This document shows positions 10,119 to 19,043 of a stretch of 64,000 nt of DNA, piece by piece. The translations under genes were made by a program, and so were the position numbers. The stretch comes from Streptomyces sp. Sge12 (lineage in GTDB: Bacteria > Actinomycetota > Actinomycetes > Streptomycetales > Streptomycetaceae). Within the stretch, counting starts at the first letter, position 1, and every line of letters begins with the position of its first letter. The stretch spans positions 1,302,001-1,366,000 of the forward strand of contig NZ_CP020555.1 of assembly GCF_002080455.1 (NCBI RefSeq), read 5' to 3'. Under the pieces are notes generated by a model. It was not told the DNA's origin, made no database searches, and saw only the letters and a list, made by a program, of their open reading frames with translations.

Positions 10119-10626
10119 AGCAGAAGCGGAGCACGGTCTCCTCGCCGTTCTTCGGCTCGCCGCTGGAGATGTACCAGGCGCAGGTGCTGCCCTCGGGCTC
10201 GGCCGGTCCGCCCTCCTTGAGGGCGCTCTTGACGAAGCTCTCGCCCGAGGGGAGCCGGTCGCGGACCTCGCTCTCCGCGTCGCCGGTCTTCACGGCCCCG
10301 TAGACCGCGGGGTCGACCATGCTCTTGTCGGCCATGTCGAGGAACTTGCCCACACCGAAGAACAGGGCCACGATCAGGCCCGCGCCCAGCACCAGCGCCA
10401 CCCCGCACCCGATCAGACAACCCTTGCGCTGAGCCACGCCCGTTCCTCCAAGTCGTTCGCGTCCGGCGTCGGTCGCCTGGACACTCACACCCTCGCAAGG
10501 GGCAGGGGCTGCGGGCTGTCCTCGAAAGTCGTCGGATCTTGCAACGATCGTCGTTCGAGGTCGGACCCCCTGGTCCGTGTATACAGGGAGGAGATCGACT
10601 ATTCGGGCGAAGCGAGAGGAACCACC

Positions 10627-11097
10627 GTGAGTGAGCGCACCATCGAGCCGCTGATCGTCGTCGGCGTGGACGGGTCGAACCATTCGAAGGAGGCCCTGCG
10701 CTGGGCGGTCGCACAGGCCGCGATGACGGGCAGCCGGGTGCACGCCGTCATGGCCTGGGAGTGGAACCGCAATCCGTTCGCCATCGGCCCGACGGCCGCC
10801 GAGGCCGCCGAGGCGGAGGCGGTGACGGCCGAGGAGGCCGCCCGCCGGAAGCTGGCGGACACGGTCGCCGCGGCCGTCGGCACCTCGCCGGGCGTGCCGG
10901 TGTTCCGGCGCGTCGAGCAGGGGTCCCCGGCCCAGGTCCTCGTCGACGCCTCCAAGGAGGCGGACCTGACGGTGGTCGGCACCCGCGGGTACGGCGGTTT
11001 CAAGGGCGCACTGCTGGGGTCGGTGAGCCAGCAGGTCGTGCAGTACTCCGCCGGCACGGTCGTCATCGTCCGCGAGGAGCAGGCCGCCGACGACTGA
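10627..11097 (+). CDS. Universal stress protein (UspA family)
   Basis: 156-residue single-domain UspA fold. It starts IVVGVDGSNHSKEALRWAV and carries the ATP-binding loop GTRGYGGFKGALLGSVS (G-x2-G-x9-G-S type) near the C-terminus, so it probably binds ATP. The GTG start at 10627 has AGAGGAACC upstream. The intergenic region to the divergent membrane-protein gene is 189 bp and contains TGTATACA at 10578-10585, a small palindrome that may form part of the promoter. Confidence 0.93.
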   Translation: MSERTIEPLIVVGVDGSNHSKEALRWAVAQAAMTGSRVHAVMAWEWNRNPFAIGPTAAEAAEAEAVTAEEAARRKLADTVAAAVGTSPGVPVFRRVEQGSPAQVLVDASKEADLTVVGTRGYGGFKGALLGSVSQQVVQYSAGTVVIVREEQAADD

Positions 11098-11126
11098 ACG
11101 ACCGGACCGGACCGGACCGGTCGGGC
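11098..11126. terminator. Short bidirectional terminator candidate
   Basis: The 29 bp between the convergent stress-protein and dehydratase genes is almost entirely ACCGG repeats flanked by CGACCGG and CCGGTCG, which can pair as a hairpin. Confidence 0.45.
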
Positions 11127-12107
11127 TCAGGCCCCGCTGGTCCCCGGGGTCTGCGAAGTCACCAGGTCCCGGGGGTCCGTGTTGGCCCCGCAGAGGATCA
11201 CGGCGACCCTGTCGCCCAGCGGCTCGGGCGCACGGCGCAGCGCCGCCAGGGCGGTGCCCGCGGCCGCCTCGACCACGATCCGGTGGTCCTCCCAGAGCGC
11301 CTGCCGGGCGGCGGTGATCTCCGTGTCCGGTACGAGGACGGACGTCACGTTCTTCTCCTGCGCGGCGGCCAGTGCGTCCGCCGAGACCCGGGTGGCCCCC
11401 AGCGAGTCGGCGGCGACCGACTCGACCGGTACGTCCACGACCCGGCCCGCCGCCAGGGCCGCGTTCAGGGCCCGGCAGTTCTCCGGCTCGACCGCGACCA
11501 CCCGTACGCCGTGCTCACGCGCGGCGGTGGCGACGCCGGCGAACAGTCCGCCGCCGCCGACCGCGACGACCACCGTGTCCAGTCCGGGCAGGGCGGCCCG
11601 GATCTCGTCGAGCAGGGTTCCGGCGCCCGCCGCGATGAGCGGGTGGTCGTAGGCGTGGCTGCTGAGCGCCCCGCTCTGCGCGGCGAACTCCTCGCAGGCG
11701 GCCAGTGCCTCGGCGTACCGGTCGCCGACGAGCCGCACATCGGCCCCGTACCTCCGCAGCCGTTCCACCTTCACGCGCGGGGCGTTGGCGGGCAGGAACA
11801 CGGTCGCGGGCACGGACAGCGCCCGGGCCGCCCAGGCGCAGGCGAGTCCGGCGTTGCCGCCGGAGGCGATGGTGACGCCGGCGGCGGGGAGGGTGCCGGC
11901 CTCGTGGTGGGCGGCGAGGAAGTTGCGGGCGCCGCGCGCCTTGAAGGTGCCGGTGTACTGGAGGTGTTCCAGCGCGTACCAGACGCCTTCCGCCGCAGGC
12001 GCCACCGTGACGGGTCGCACCCCTCCCTCGATCCGGGCGGCGGCGGCGCGTACGGCGGCGTAGTCGAGCCGGTGGGCCGGTGCTGCGTGCATGGGCTGTC
12101 TCCCCAT
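11127..12107 (-). CDS. Threonine/serine dehydratase-like PLP enzyme
   Basis: Fold-type II PLP enzyme, 326 residues. The Schiff-base lysine is Lys56 in YTGTFKARGARN, the phosphate-binding or substrate loop is ASGGNAG, and the cofactor loop is AVGGGGLFAG. It lacks the C-terminal ACT regulatory domain of biosynthetic IlvA, so a catabolic dehydratase or serine racemase-like enzyme is more likely. The ATG at 12107 shares one base with the stop of the TetR gene (TGATG), so the two are translationally coupled and the dehydratase is probably under that regulator's control. Confidence 0.9.
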   Translation of the reverse strand: MGRQPMHAAPAHRLDYAAVRAAAARIEGGVRPVTVAPAAEGVWYALEHLQYTGTFKARGARNFLAAHHEAGTLPAAGVTIASGGNAGLACAWAARALSVPATVFLPANAPRVKVERLRRYGADVRLVGDRYAEALAACEEFAAQSGALSSHAYDHPLIAAGAGTLLDEIRAALPGLDTVVVAVGGGGLFAGVATAAREHGVRVVAVEPENCRALNAALAAGRVVDVPVESVAADSLGATRVSADALAAAQEKNVTSVLVPDTEITAARQALWEDHRIVVEAAAGTALAALRRAPEPLGDRVAVILCGANTDPRDLVTSQTPGTSGA

Positions 12108-12793
12108 CAGGTGGTGGGCGGGGCGGGCGGGGCGGTACGGGCACCGTGGGCGGGCCGGGTGGGCCGGGCGGCCTCGATCAGCTGGCGCAGGGCGACGTAG
12201 TACACCTCGTGGTCCGTCAGGGCGGGCAGTACGTCGGGCAGTCCGCCGGAGAGCACGGGGAACTCCTCCGGATCCAGGGCGGCCAGGGCCGCCCGCGAGG
12301 CGGCGGTGGCAGCGGCCGGATCCCGGTGGTCCACGAAGGCCGCGCTGCCCAGGGTGAGCAGGTACATGCGGCGGTAGACGGTCATGGCCTCGGCGGCGGT
12401 CATCCCCGCGGCCACGCTGTCGGCGAGGGCGGGCTCGACGAGGCGGGCCAGCAGCTGGCGCCCGAGCCAGGGCCGGCCGCCGCGCAGCACCAGCAGTCCG
12501 GGGTGTGCGGTGAGCAGCAGGTACAGGGCGCGGAACCGCTGTTCGGTGGCCTGCGCCCAGTCGGTGCCGGCAGGAATCTCGGGGAGCTGCGCGGCGAGGT
12601 GCTCGGTGCACAGGTCGAGCAGGCCGGCGAGGTCGGTGCAGCGGCGCTGGACGGTCGCGTGGGAGACCTCGAGCCGCTCGGCGAGGCTGCGGAAGCTGAG
12701 GTGGCCGGGGCCCTGCTCGTCGAGGATCCGCAGGGCGGCGACGGCGATGGCCTCGGGGGTCGCACGGTCCAGGGCGGCTGATCTTCGCGGCAT
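12107..12793 (-). CDS. TetR-family regulator of the dehydratase operon
   Basis: 228 residues. The helix-turn-helix is FRSLAERLEVSHATVQRRCTDLAGLLD at about 35-60, and the C-terminal ligand domain is all-helical. The HTH core VSHATVQRR differs from the usual VSxxxLYxHF of the family; the missing Phe/Tyr-His-Phe is unusual. It is first in a two-gene operon and is preceded by an inverted-repeat region likely to be its own operator. Confidence 0.88.
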   Translation of the reverse strand: MPRRSAALDRATPEAIAVAALRILDEQGPGHLSFRSLAERLEVSHATVQRRCTDLAGLLDLCTEHLAAQLPEIPAGTDWAQATEQRFRALYLLLTAHPGLLVLRGGRPWLGRQLLARLVEPALADSVAAGMTAAEAMTVYRRMYLLTLGSAAFVDHRDPAAATAASRAALAALDPEEFPVLSGGLPDVLPALTDHEVYYVALRQLIEAARPTRPAHGARTAPPAPPTT

Positions 12794-12794
12794 A

Positions 12795-12819
12795 GATACA
12801 CCGTAACATACGACGTATC
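12795..12819. promoter_or_regulatory. Probable TetR operator upstream of the dehydratase operon
   Basis: Outer arms GATAC (12795-12799) and GTATC (12815-12819) form an inverted repeat. Inside lies ATACG-A-CGTAT (12808-12818), a perfect 11-bp palindrome. The site touches the TetR start codon, as expected for autorepression. Confidence 0.6.
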
Positions 12820-12948
12820 TTCACTTTCGTGTGACAGCGGTTGCAGCCATATTGCTGGTCATCCGCCGATAATCAACGACTTCTGTTGACACTGGGTGAT
12901 CACCTCGCTGCACTGGGCGCACGACTGTCCCCACGTCAAGGAGACCCC

Positions 12949-14631
12949 GTGCCGCCTCGCCTGCGCGCAACGCTCCCCTGCCTGACCGCGGCCGCCCTGT
13001 TCGCCCTCGCGCTCTCCCCCTCCCCGGTGGCGGCCGACCCGCGGGCGACCTCGGACACCCCGCTCGCGCTCACCCCTCCCATGGGCTGGAACAACTGGGC
13101 GCACTACATGTGCGACATCGACGAGGCGAAGGTGGTCGCCAACGCCGACGCGCTCGTGTCCACCGGGCTCGCCGCCAAGGGCTACGACACGGTGACCGTC
13201 GACGACTGCTGGATGACCAGGAGCCGCGACGCGCAGGGCGCGCTCGTCGTCGACACGGCGAAGTTCCCGCACGGCATGGCCTGGCTCGGCGAGTACCTGC
13301 ACGCCAAGGGCCTGAAGTTCGGCATCTACCAGGACGCGGGCTCCCTCACCTGCGAGAAGTACCCGGGAAGCGGCGCCCCCCAGGGCGGCGGCGCGGACCA
13401 CTACGCCCAGGACGCACGGCAGTTCGCCTCCTGGAAGGTGGACTACGTCAAGATGGACGGCTGCAACCTGTGGGTCCCGGAGGGCAGGACCAAGGAGCAG
13501 GCCTACCGCGACGCCTACAACGCCGTGGCGAAGGCCCTGCGGGAGAGCGGCCGGGACATGGTCCTGTCGGCCTCCGCACCCGCCTACTTCCAGCAGGGCG
13601 AGTGGGGCGGCTCCGACTGGCACAAGGTCCTCGGCTGGGTCGGCGAGACCGGCCAGCTGTGGCGCGAGGGCAAGGACATCAAGGTCTACAACCCGGCCGC
13701 GCCCACCGCCTCGCGGTGGAGCGCGGTCATGGGCAACTACGGCTACAACCGCTGGCTCGGCCGGTACGCGGGCCCCGGCAACTGGAACGACCCCGACTTC
13801 CTGATCGCGGGCGCCCCCGGGCTCACCGCCGCCGAGAGCCGCAGCCAGGTCGCCCTGTGGGCCATGATGGCCTCCCCCTTCATCCTGTCCTCCGACGTCT
13901 CGAAGCTGACCCCCGCGGGCCTCACCGCGCTCGGCAACACCCGGATGATCCGGCTCGACCAGGACCCGATGGGCCGTCAGGGCGCCGTGGTCTCCTCCAA
14001 CGCCACCTTCGAGATCCTGGTGCGGCCGCTGGCGAACGGCGACCGCGCGGTCGCCGTGCTCAACCGCTCCGCCGCCACCCGGGACATCAACGTGCCGCTC
14101 GACGAGATCGGCCTGACCGACTGCACCGTCGGCGCCGACGCCCAGGACCTGTGGAGCGGCACGCGCCGCGAGGTCTCCGCAACGCTGACCGGGAAGGTGG
14201 CCGGGCACGACACCGGCGTCTGGCGGCTCACCCCGCGCGGCTGCGCCGAGGCCACACCGACCGGGCAGATCGTCGGAGAGGGCGCCCGGTGCGCCGACGG
14301 CGCCAACACCACCGGGGTCGGCGCCGTGGTGATGGCCGCCTGCACCGGCGCCCCCGACCAGCGCTGGACCGTGGGCACGGACGCGCGCCTGCGGCTGGCC
14401 GGCGAATGCCTGTCGGTCGGCGAGGACCGCACCGTGGAGCTGGCCGACTGTGCGGCCCGCCCCGAGGAGCAGCCCGGCCAGAGCTGGTCGCAGCGCCGTG
14501 GCGGGGCCCTGGTGGAGGAGGTCAGCGGAATGTGCCTGACGGCTCCCGCGGCCACCGCTCCGGCCGAGCGGCTGCGGCTGACCGACTGCGGCGACCACCG
14601 GGTCGACCAGGCCTGGGCCCTGCCGGTCTGA
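12949..14631 (+). CDS. Secreted GH27 alpha-galactosidase with ricin-type lectin domain
   Basis: 560 residues from a GTG with AAGGAG six bases upstream. A signal peptide of about 35 residues ends near VAADPRA. The GH27 barrel starts PPMGWNNWAHY; YDTVTVDDCWM is the next signature. The nucleophile is Asp170 (YVKMDGCN) and the acid/base is Asp281 (NWNDPDF). A beta-sandwich domain follows. The last 130 residues form a ricin B-type trefoil with three Q-x-W motifs (QRW, QSW, QAW) that probably binds sugar. Followed 28 bp later by the GH89 gene, with which it probably forms an operon. It could equally be an alpha-N-acetylgalactosaminidase or beta-L-arabinopyranosidase, both of which occur in GH27. 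Confidence 0.93.
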   Translation: MPPRLRATLPCLTAAALFALALSPSPVAADPRATSDTPLALTPPMGWNNWAHYMCDIDEAKVVANADALVSTGLAAKGYDTVTVDDCWMTRSRDAQGALVVDTAKFPHGMAWLGEYLHAKGLKFGIYQDAGSLTCEKYPGSGAPQGGGADHYAQDARQFASWKVDYVKMDGCNLWVPEGRTKEQAYRDAYNAVAKALRESGRDMVLSASAPAYFQQGEWGGSDWHKVLGWVGETGQLWREGKDIKVYNPAAPTASRWSAVMGNYGYNRWLGRYAGPGNWNDPDFLIAGAPGLTAAESRSQVALWAMMASPFILSSDVSKLTPAGLTALGNTRMIRLDQDPMGRQGAVVSSNATFEILVRPLANGDRAVAVLNRSAATRDINVPLDEIGLTDCTVGADAQDLWSGTRREVSATLTGKVAGHDTGVWRLTPRGCAEATPTGQIVGEGARCADGANTTGVGAVVMAACTGAPDQRWTVGTDARLRLAGECLSVGEDRTVELADCAARPEEQPGQSWSQRRGGALVEEVSGMCLTAPAATAPAERLRLTDCGDHRVDQAWALPV

Positions 14632-14659
14632 CGGCCCGGGCCGAGCGATGAGGAACCCG

Positions 14660-16990
14660 ATGCCGCGCAGCGGGCGCAGGCCGGCCGTGCCGCGCCCGCT
14701 GGCCCTCGCCGCCCTTCCGGCGGCGCTGCTGGCGCTGATCTGCGCGGGGCCCGCGCCCGGGGCCACCGCCCCGGGCGCGGGGTCGCCCGCACGTGCCGGC
14801 GTAACGACGGACGCGCGCCCCGCCGTACGGGCCCTCGTGCCCGGGGGTGCGTCCCGGAGCCCCGGTCGGGCCCGTGCCTTCGACCTCGCACCCGCCCGGG
14901 CCGCCCTGGAGCGGCTCCTCCCGCGCCACGGGGGGCAGTTCACCCTGGTGCCCGACACCGGCACCACCGCCGGCGCCGACACCTTCACCGTGTCCGGGAC
15001 CGCCGGCGCGATCACCGTGCGCGGCAGCACCGGCGCCACCCTGCTCACCGGGGTCGGCTGGTACCTCCAGCACGTCGCCGGGGTCGACATCGGCTGGCCC
15101 GGCGACAGCCTCGGCATGCTGCCCGCCCGGCTGCCCGCGGTACCCGCGCCGGTCACCCGCAGCGCACAGGTGCCCCACCGGTACGCGCTGAACGACACCG
15201 ACGACGGGTACTCCGGCCCGTACCGCTCCTTCGAGGAGCACCAGCGGCAGATCGACCTGCTCGCCCTGCACGGCATCAACGAGGTGTTCGTGCAGGTGGG
15301 CGCCGAGTACCCGTACTACCGGGCGCTCCAGGGGTTCGGCTACTCCGCCGAGGAGCTGCGGCAGTGGATCCCGGGCCCCGCCCACCAGAGCTGGTGGCTG
15401 CTCCAGAACCTGAGCGGTTTCGGCGGCCCGGTCACCGAGCGCCTGATGCGCGAGCGCGCCGAGCTGGGCGGACGGATCGCCGAGCAGCTGCGCGGGCTCG
15501 GCATGACCCCGGTGCTGCCCGGCTACTTCGGGACCGTGCCGCCCGGATTCGCGGCGCGCAACCCGGGGTCGGCCACGGTGCCGCAGGGCGACTGGGCGGG
15601 GTTCGACCGCCCGGACTGGCTGGACCCCGCCTCGCCCGCCTTCGGGAAGCTGGCCGCCGCGTACTACGCCGAGCAGCGCGAGGTGTTCGGGGACAGCACG
15701 ATGTACCGGATGAGCCCGCTGCACGAGGGCGGTCGGACCGGCTCCGTCGACGTCGGCGCCGCCGCGGGCGCCATCCAGGGCGCGCTGCACGCCGCGCACC
15801 CCGGAGCGCTGTGGGCGGTGCTGGGCTGGCAGGACGACCCCACCGCCGAGCTGCTGGCCGGGGTGGACACCTCGAAGCTGCTGATCCTCGACGGGCTCTC
15901 CGACCGGTACAACCGGCTGGACCGCGAGACCCGTTGGGGCGGGACCCCGTACGCGATGGGCACCATCTACAACTTCGGCGGGCACACCACGGTCGGCGCG
16001 AACAGCTCCGTGTGGATCGAGCGGTTCGGGCCCTGGCGGGACAAGGCCGGCAGCGCGCTCGCCGGGATCGCCTACCTGCCGGAGGCCACGGGCACCAACC
16101 CGGCCGCCTTCGACCTCTTCACCGACCTGGCCTGGGAGCACGGGCCGATCGACCAGCGCGCGTGGTTCGCCGACTTCGCGGCCCGCCGATACGGCCGTCC
16201 CGACGCCGAGGCCGCCGCGGCCTGGGAGGAGCTCCGCACGGGGCCGTACAGCACCTCCTCGGGTCTGTGGTCGGAGTCGCAGGACAGCCTGTTCACCGCC
16301 CGGCCGGGCCTGACCGCGGCCGGCGCGGCGTACTGGAGCCCGAAGTCCATGCGCTACCAGGCCGGTTCGGTGCGCCGGGCCCTGGACCACCTGCTGAAGG
16401 TGGATCCGGCGCTGCGCGCCTCCAGCGCCTACCGCTTCGACCTGGTGGACACCGCCCGGCAGGCCCTCGCCAACCACTCGCGGGTACTGCTGCCGAAGAT
16501 CAAGGCGGCCTACGAGGCCAAGGACCTGACCCGCTTCCGCGCCCTGACGGCCGAATGGCAGGACGGCATGCGGAAGCTGGACGCGGTCACCGGGTCCGAC
16601 CCGGCCTTCCTCCTCGGCAACTGGCTCTCCGGGGCCCGCTCGTGGGGCGGCGACCGGGCCGAGCAGGACCGGTACGAGTACGACGCCCGCTCGCTCCTGA
16701 GCGTGTGGGGACGCCGCAGCACCAGCGAGGCCGGTTTCCTGCACGACTACGCGAACCGCGAATGGAGCGGCCTGATCTCGGAGTTGTACGCCCCGCGGTG
16801 GGAACGGTACTTCGCCTCGCTGGACGAGGCGCTGGTCCGCGGGACGGCGCCGCGGGAGATCGACTGGCACGCCTTCGAGGCGGAGTGGGCGGGACGCACC
16901 ACCCGCCATCCGAGCCGGCCGGCCGGTGACCCGTACCGGCTGGCCGAGGCGATCGCGCGGGCCCTGCCGTCGGCGGCCGCCACCCGCTGA
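14660..16990 (+). CDS. Secreted GH89 alpha-N-acetylglucosaminidase (NAGLU family)
   Basis: 776 residues from an ATG at 14660 preceded by GAGGAA; an in-frame ATG at 14648 lacks a ribosome site. A signal peptide with a long Ala-rich hydrophobic stretch is present. The three NAGLU regions follow: a small N-terminal alpha/beta domain, a barrel starting near RYALNDTDDGYSG, and a helical C-terminal domain. By comparison with human NAGLU, the catalytic glutamates should be Glu356 (SPLHEGGR) and Glu475 (YLPEATG). It releases terminal alpha-linked GlcNAc, as found in heparan sulphate and some mucin glycans. No lectin module is attached. Confidence 0.93.
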   Translation: MPRSGRRPAVPRPLALAALPAALLALICAGPAPGATAPGAGSPARAGVTTDARPAVRALVPGGASRSPGRARAFDLAPARAALERLLPRHGGQFTLVPDTGTTAGADTFTVSGTAGAITVRGSTGATLLTGVGWYLQHVAGVDIGWPGDSLGMLPARLPAVPAPVTRSAQVPHRYALNDTDDGYSGPYRSFEEHQRQIDLLALHGINEVFVQVGAEYPYYRALQGFGYSAEELRQWIPGPAHQSWWLLQNLSGFGGPVTERLMRERAELGGRIAEQLRGLGMTPVLPGYFGTVPPGFAARNPGSATVPQGDWAGFDRPDWLDPASPAFGKLAAAYYAEQREVFGDSTMYRMSPLHEGGRTGSVDVGAAAGAIQGALHAAHPGALWAVLGWQDDPTAELLAGVDTSKLLILDGLSDRYNRLDRETRWGGTPYAMGTIYNFGGHTTVGANSSVWIERFGPWRDKAGSALAGIAYLPEATGTNPAAFDLFTDLAWEHGPIDQRAWFADFAARRYGRPDAEAAAAWEELRTGPYSTSSGLWSESQDSLFTARPGLTAAGAAYWSPKSMRYQAGSVRRALDHLLKVDPALRASSAYRFDLVDTARQALANHSRVLLPKIKAAYEAKDLTRFRALTAEWQDGMRKLDAVTGSDPAFLLGNWLSGARSWGGDRAEQDRYEYDARSLLSVWGRRSTSEAGFLHDYANREWSGLISELYAPRWERYFASLDEALVRGTAPREIDWHAFEAEWAGRTTRHPSRPAGDPYRLAEAIARALPSAAATR

Positions 16991-16992
16991 CC

Positions 16993-17061
16993 ACCGCCGC
17001 GGGCCCGGCCGGGCATCCGGCCGGGCCCGCGGCGGTGCGCCGTGGCCCTCGGCGCACCGCC
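16993..17061 (+). terminator. Strong double hairpin terminator with competing stems
   Basis: Immediately after the GH89 stop, a perfect 20-bp stem (16993-17012 with 17017-17036) closes on the loop GCAT. A second perfect 12-bp stem (17031-17042 with 17050-17061) shares six bases (17031-17036) with the first, so both cannot form fully at once. There is no U-tract, as is common in Streptomyces terminators. Confidence 0.85.
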
Positions 17062-17393
17062 GCGGGCCACCGCCCCGCCCGTGCCCGTGCGGCGGCCCGG
17101 GTGGCCCCGGCGGCCCCCGGACCGAGGGCGGTGATCGAGACGGCCGGACTCGCGGCCGGGGTCCGCGCCGGCAGCTCCCGCGGGGCGGAACGCCGGAAGC
17201 GCAGCCCGCATGCCGCGTTGCGCCGCCCGAGCGATCCCGATCGCCGGCCGGCTCACGGCGACCCGTGGGTGATCACGGGCCGGTAGCGCGCGGCGCCGTC
17301 ATCGCTGCCCCGCGCCCCACCGCCGCCCCGGTCCGTCCACCGACGGCGGCACGGCGTCGCCGCCGGAGCTCCCCGGCGCGGCACACTGGCGGT
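17062..17393. other. Non-coding stretch upstream of the molybdoenzyme gene
   Basis: No gene with convincing family features is seen on either strand; the remaining 330 bp is very GC-rich with no clear promoter. The start of the molybdoenzyme is therefore uncertain. Confidence 0.5.
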
Positions 17394-19043
17394 GTGGAGG
17401 CAGACCCGAGCCGTTCCGCACGGCCGCGGCGCGTGATGGGCGCCGTCAGCGGGATCGTCGCGGCCGTCGCCGGGCTCGCGGTCGCGCAGCTGGCCGCGGC
17501 GGCCGGCCGGCCCGAGGCCTCGCCGGTCACGGCCGTCGGCGGGGCCGTCGTCGACCTGACGCCGGTGGCCGTCCGGGAATGGGCCATCAGGCTGTTCGGC
17601 ACCTCCGACAAGCTGGTGCTGGGCCTCGGCATCCTCGCCGCCGTGGCCGCATGCGCCATCGGCACCGGGCTGCTCGCCGTACGCCACCTGCCGGCCGCGA
17701 TCGCCGTCACGGGCGGTCTCGGGCTGGTGGGGGCGCTGGCCGCGCTCAGCCGGCCGGATGCGTCCTGGCAGGATGCGCTGCCCTCACTGGTGGGCGCGGC
17801 GGTCTCGGCCGGGGCGCTGTACCTGCTGGTCACGGCCGGGCAGCGGTCCCGCCCGGCCGTGACCTCGCAAGGCAGGGCCTCACCGGGCGGGACCACGCCG
17901 GGCGGGGCCCCGGAGATGGACCGGCGCGGCTTCGGCCGGCTGGTGGTCGCCTTCCTGGCGGTGTCGGCCGGGGTGGGACTCGGCGCGCGGCGCCTCGGCG
18001 CGCACGGCAGCGCCGACGCCACCGCTTCCCGGGCCCGCTTCGTGCTCCCCCGGCCCACCGTGCCCGCGCCGCCGGTGCCCGCCGGGGCGGACCTGAAGGT
18101 TCCCGGGCTCGGCCCCTTCCTCACCCCGAACCAGGACTTCTACCGGGTGGACACGGCGCTGGTCGTCCCGCGCGTGGACGCGGACACCTGGCGGCTGCGC
18201 ATCCACGGGGAGGGGGTGGCCCGGCCCCTGACCCTCGATCTTCGGGAGCTGCTCGCCCGCCCGGTGGTCGAGCACGACATCACCCTGACCTGTGTGTCCA
18301 ACGAGGTCGGCGGCCCGTACGCGGGCAACGCCCGCTGGCTCGGTGTCCGCCTCGGGGACCTGCTCCGCGAGGCCGGGGTGCGGCCGCCGTCCCGGGGCGG
18401 TCCGGCCGACCAGCTGGTGGCGCGTTCGGTGGACGGCATGACCATCGGGACGCCGGTGGAGGCCGTGATGGACGGCCGGGCGGCGCTCCTGGCCGTCGGC
18501 ATGAACGGCCGGCCGCTGCCCTTCGCCCACGGCTTCCCCGTCCGGATGGTCGTACCGGGCCTGTACGGGTACGTCTCCGCCTGCAAGTGGCTCACCGAGC
18601 TGCGGCTGACCACCTTCGCCGCCTACGACGCCTATTGGGTGCGCCGGTCCTGGGCGCAGCAGGCCGTGATCAAGACGCAGGCGCGCATCGACACCCCCCG
18701 CCCGTACGCCGGCCTGTCCCCGGGCCGGGTGGCGGTCGCCGGGGTGGCGTGGGCCCAGCACCGCGGGATCGAACGGGTCGAGGTACGGGTGGACGGAGGC
18801 GCCTGGCAGGAGGCCCGGCTCGGGGCCTCCGACGGTGTCGACACGTGGCGCCAGTGGGTCTGGCCGTGGGAGGCCGCCCCCGGACCGCACACCCTGGAGG
18901 TCCGCGCGACGGACGGCACGGGCGCCCTCCAGACGGGAACCCGCACCGGCACCGTCCCGGACGGCGCGACGGGCTGGCACACGGTGAACGTGAACGTGCG
19001 GGCGCTAGGCGGTGGCCCGCCGGCCGGGGCGGACCGGCAGTGA
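17394..19043 (+). CDS. Membrane molybdopterin-dependent oxidoreductase (sulfite oxidase family)
   Basis: About 549 residues from a GTG at 17394 (ATG 42 bases downstream is an alternative). About four N-terminal membrane segments (15-150) precede a linker with an internal twin-arginine-like stretch (MDRRGFGRLVV) and another hydrophobic helix. The Oxidored_molyb domain (about 215-390) follows, with Cys300 in LTCVSNEVGG as the expected molybdenum ligand. An Ig-like Mo-co dimerisation domain (about 420-540) ends the protein. This is the YedY/sulfite-oxidase-like arrangement common in actinomycetes with the catalytic part outside the membrane. The natural substrate is unknown. Its last 39 bases overlap the convergent P450 gene. 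Confidence 0.9.
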   Translation: MEADPSRSARPRRVMGAVSGIVAAVAGLAVAQLAAAAGRPEASPVTAVGGAVVDLTPVAVREWAIRLFGTSDKLVLGLGILAAVAACAIGTGLLAVRHLPAAIAVTGGLGLVGALAALSRPDASWQDALPSLVGAAVSAGALYLLVTAGQRSRPAVTSQGRASPGGTTPGGAPEMDRRGFGRLVVAFLAVSAGVGLGARRLGAHGSADATASRARFVLPRPTVPAPPVPAGADLKVPGLGPFLTPNQDFYRVDTALVVPRVDADTWRLRIHGEGVARPLTLDLRELLARPVVEHDITLTCVSNEVGGPYAGNARWLGVRLGDLLREAGVRPPSRGGPADQLVARSVDGMTIGTPVEAVMDGRAALLAVGMNGRPLPFAHGFPVRMVVPGLYGYVSACKWLTELRLTTFAAYDAYWVRRSWAQQAVIKTQARIDTPRPYAGLSPGRVAVAGVAWAQHRGIERVEVRVDGGAWQEARLGASDGVDTWRQWVWPWEAAPGPHTLEVRATDGTGALQTGTRTGTVPDGATGWHTVNVNVRALGGGPPAGADRQ

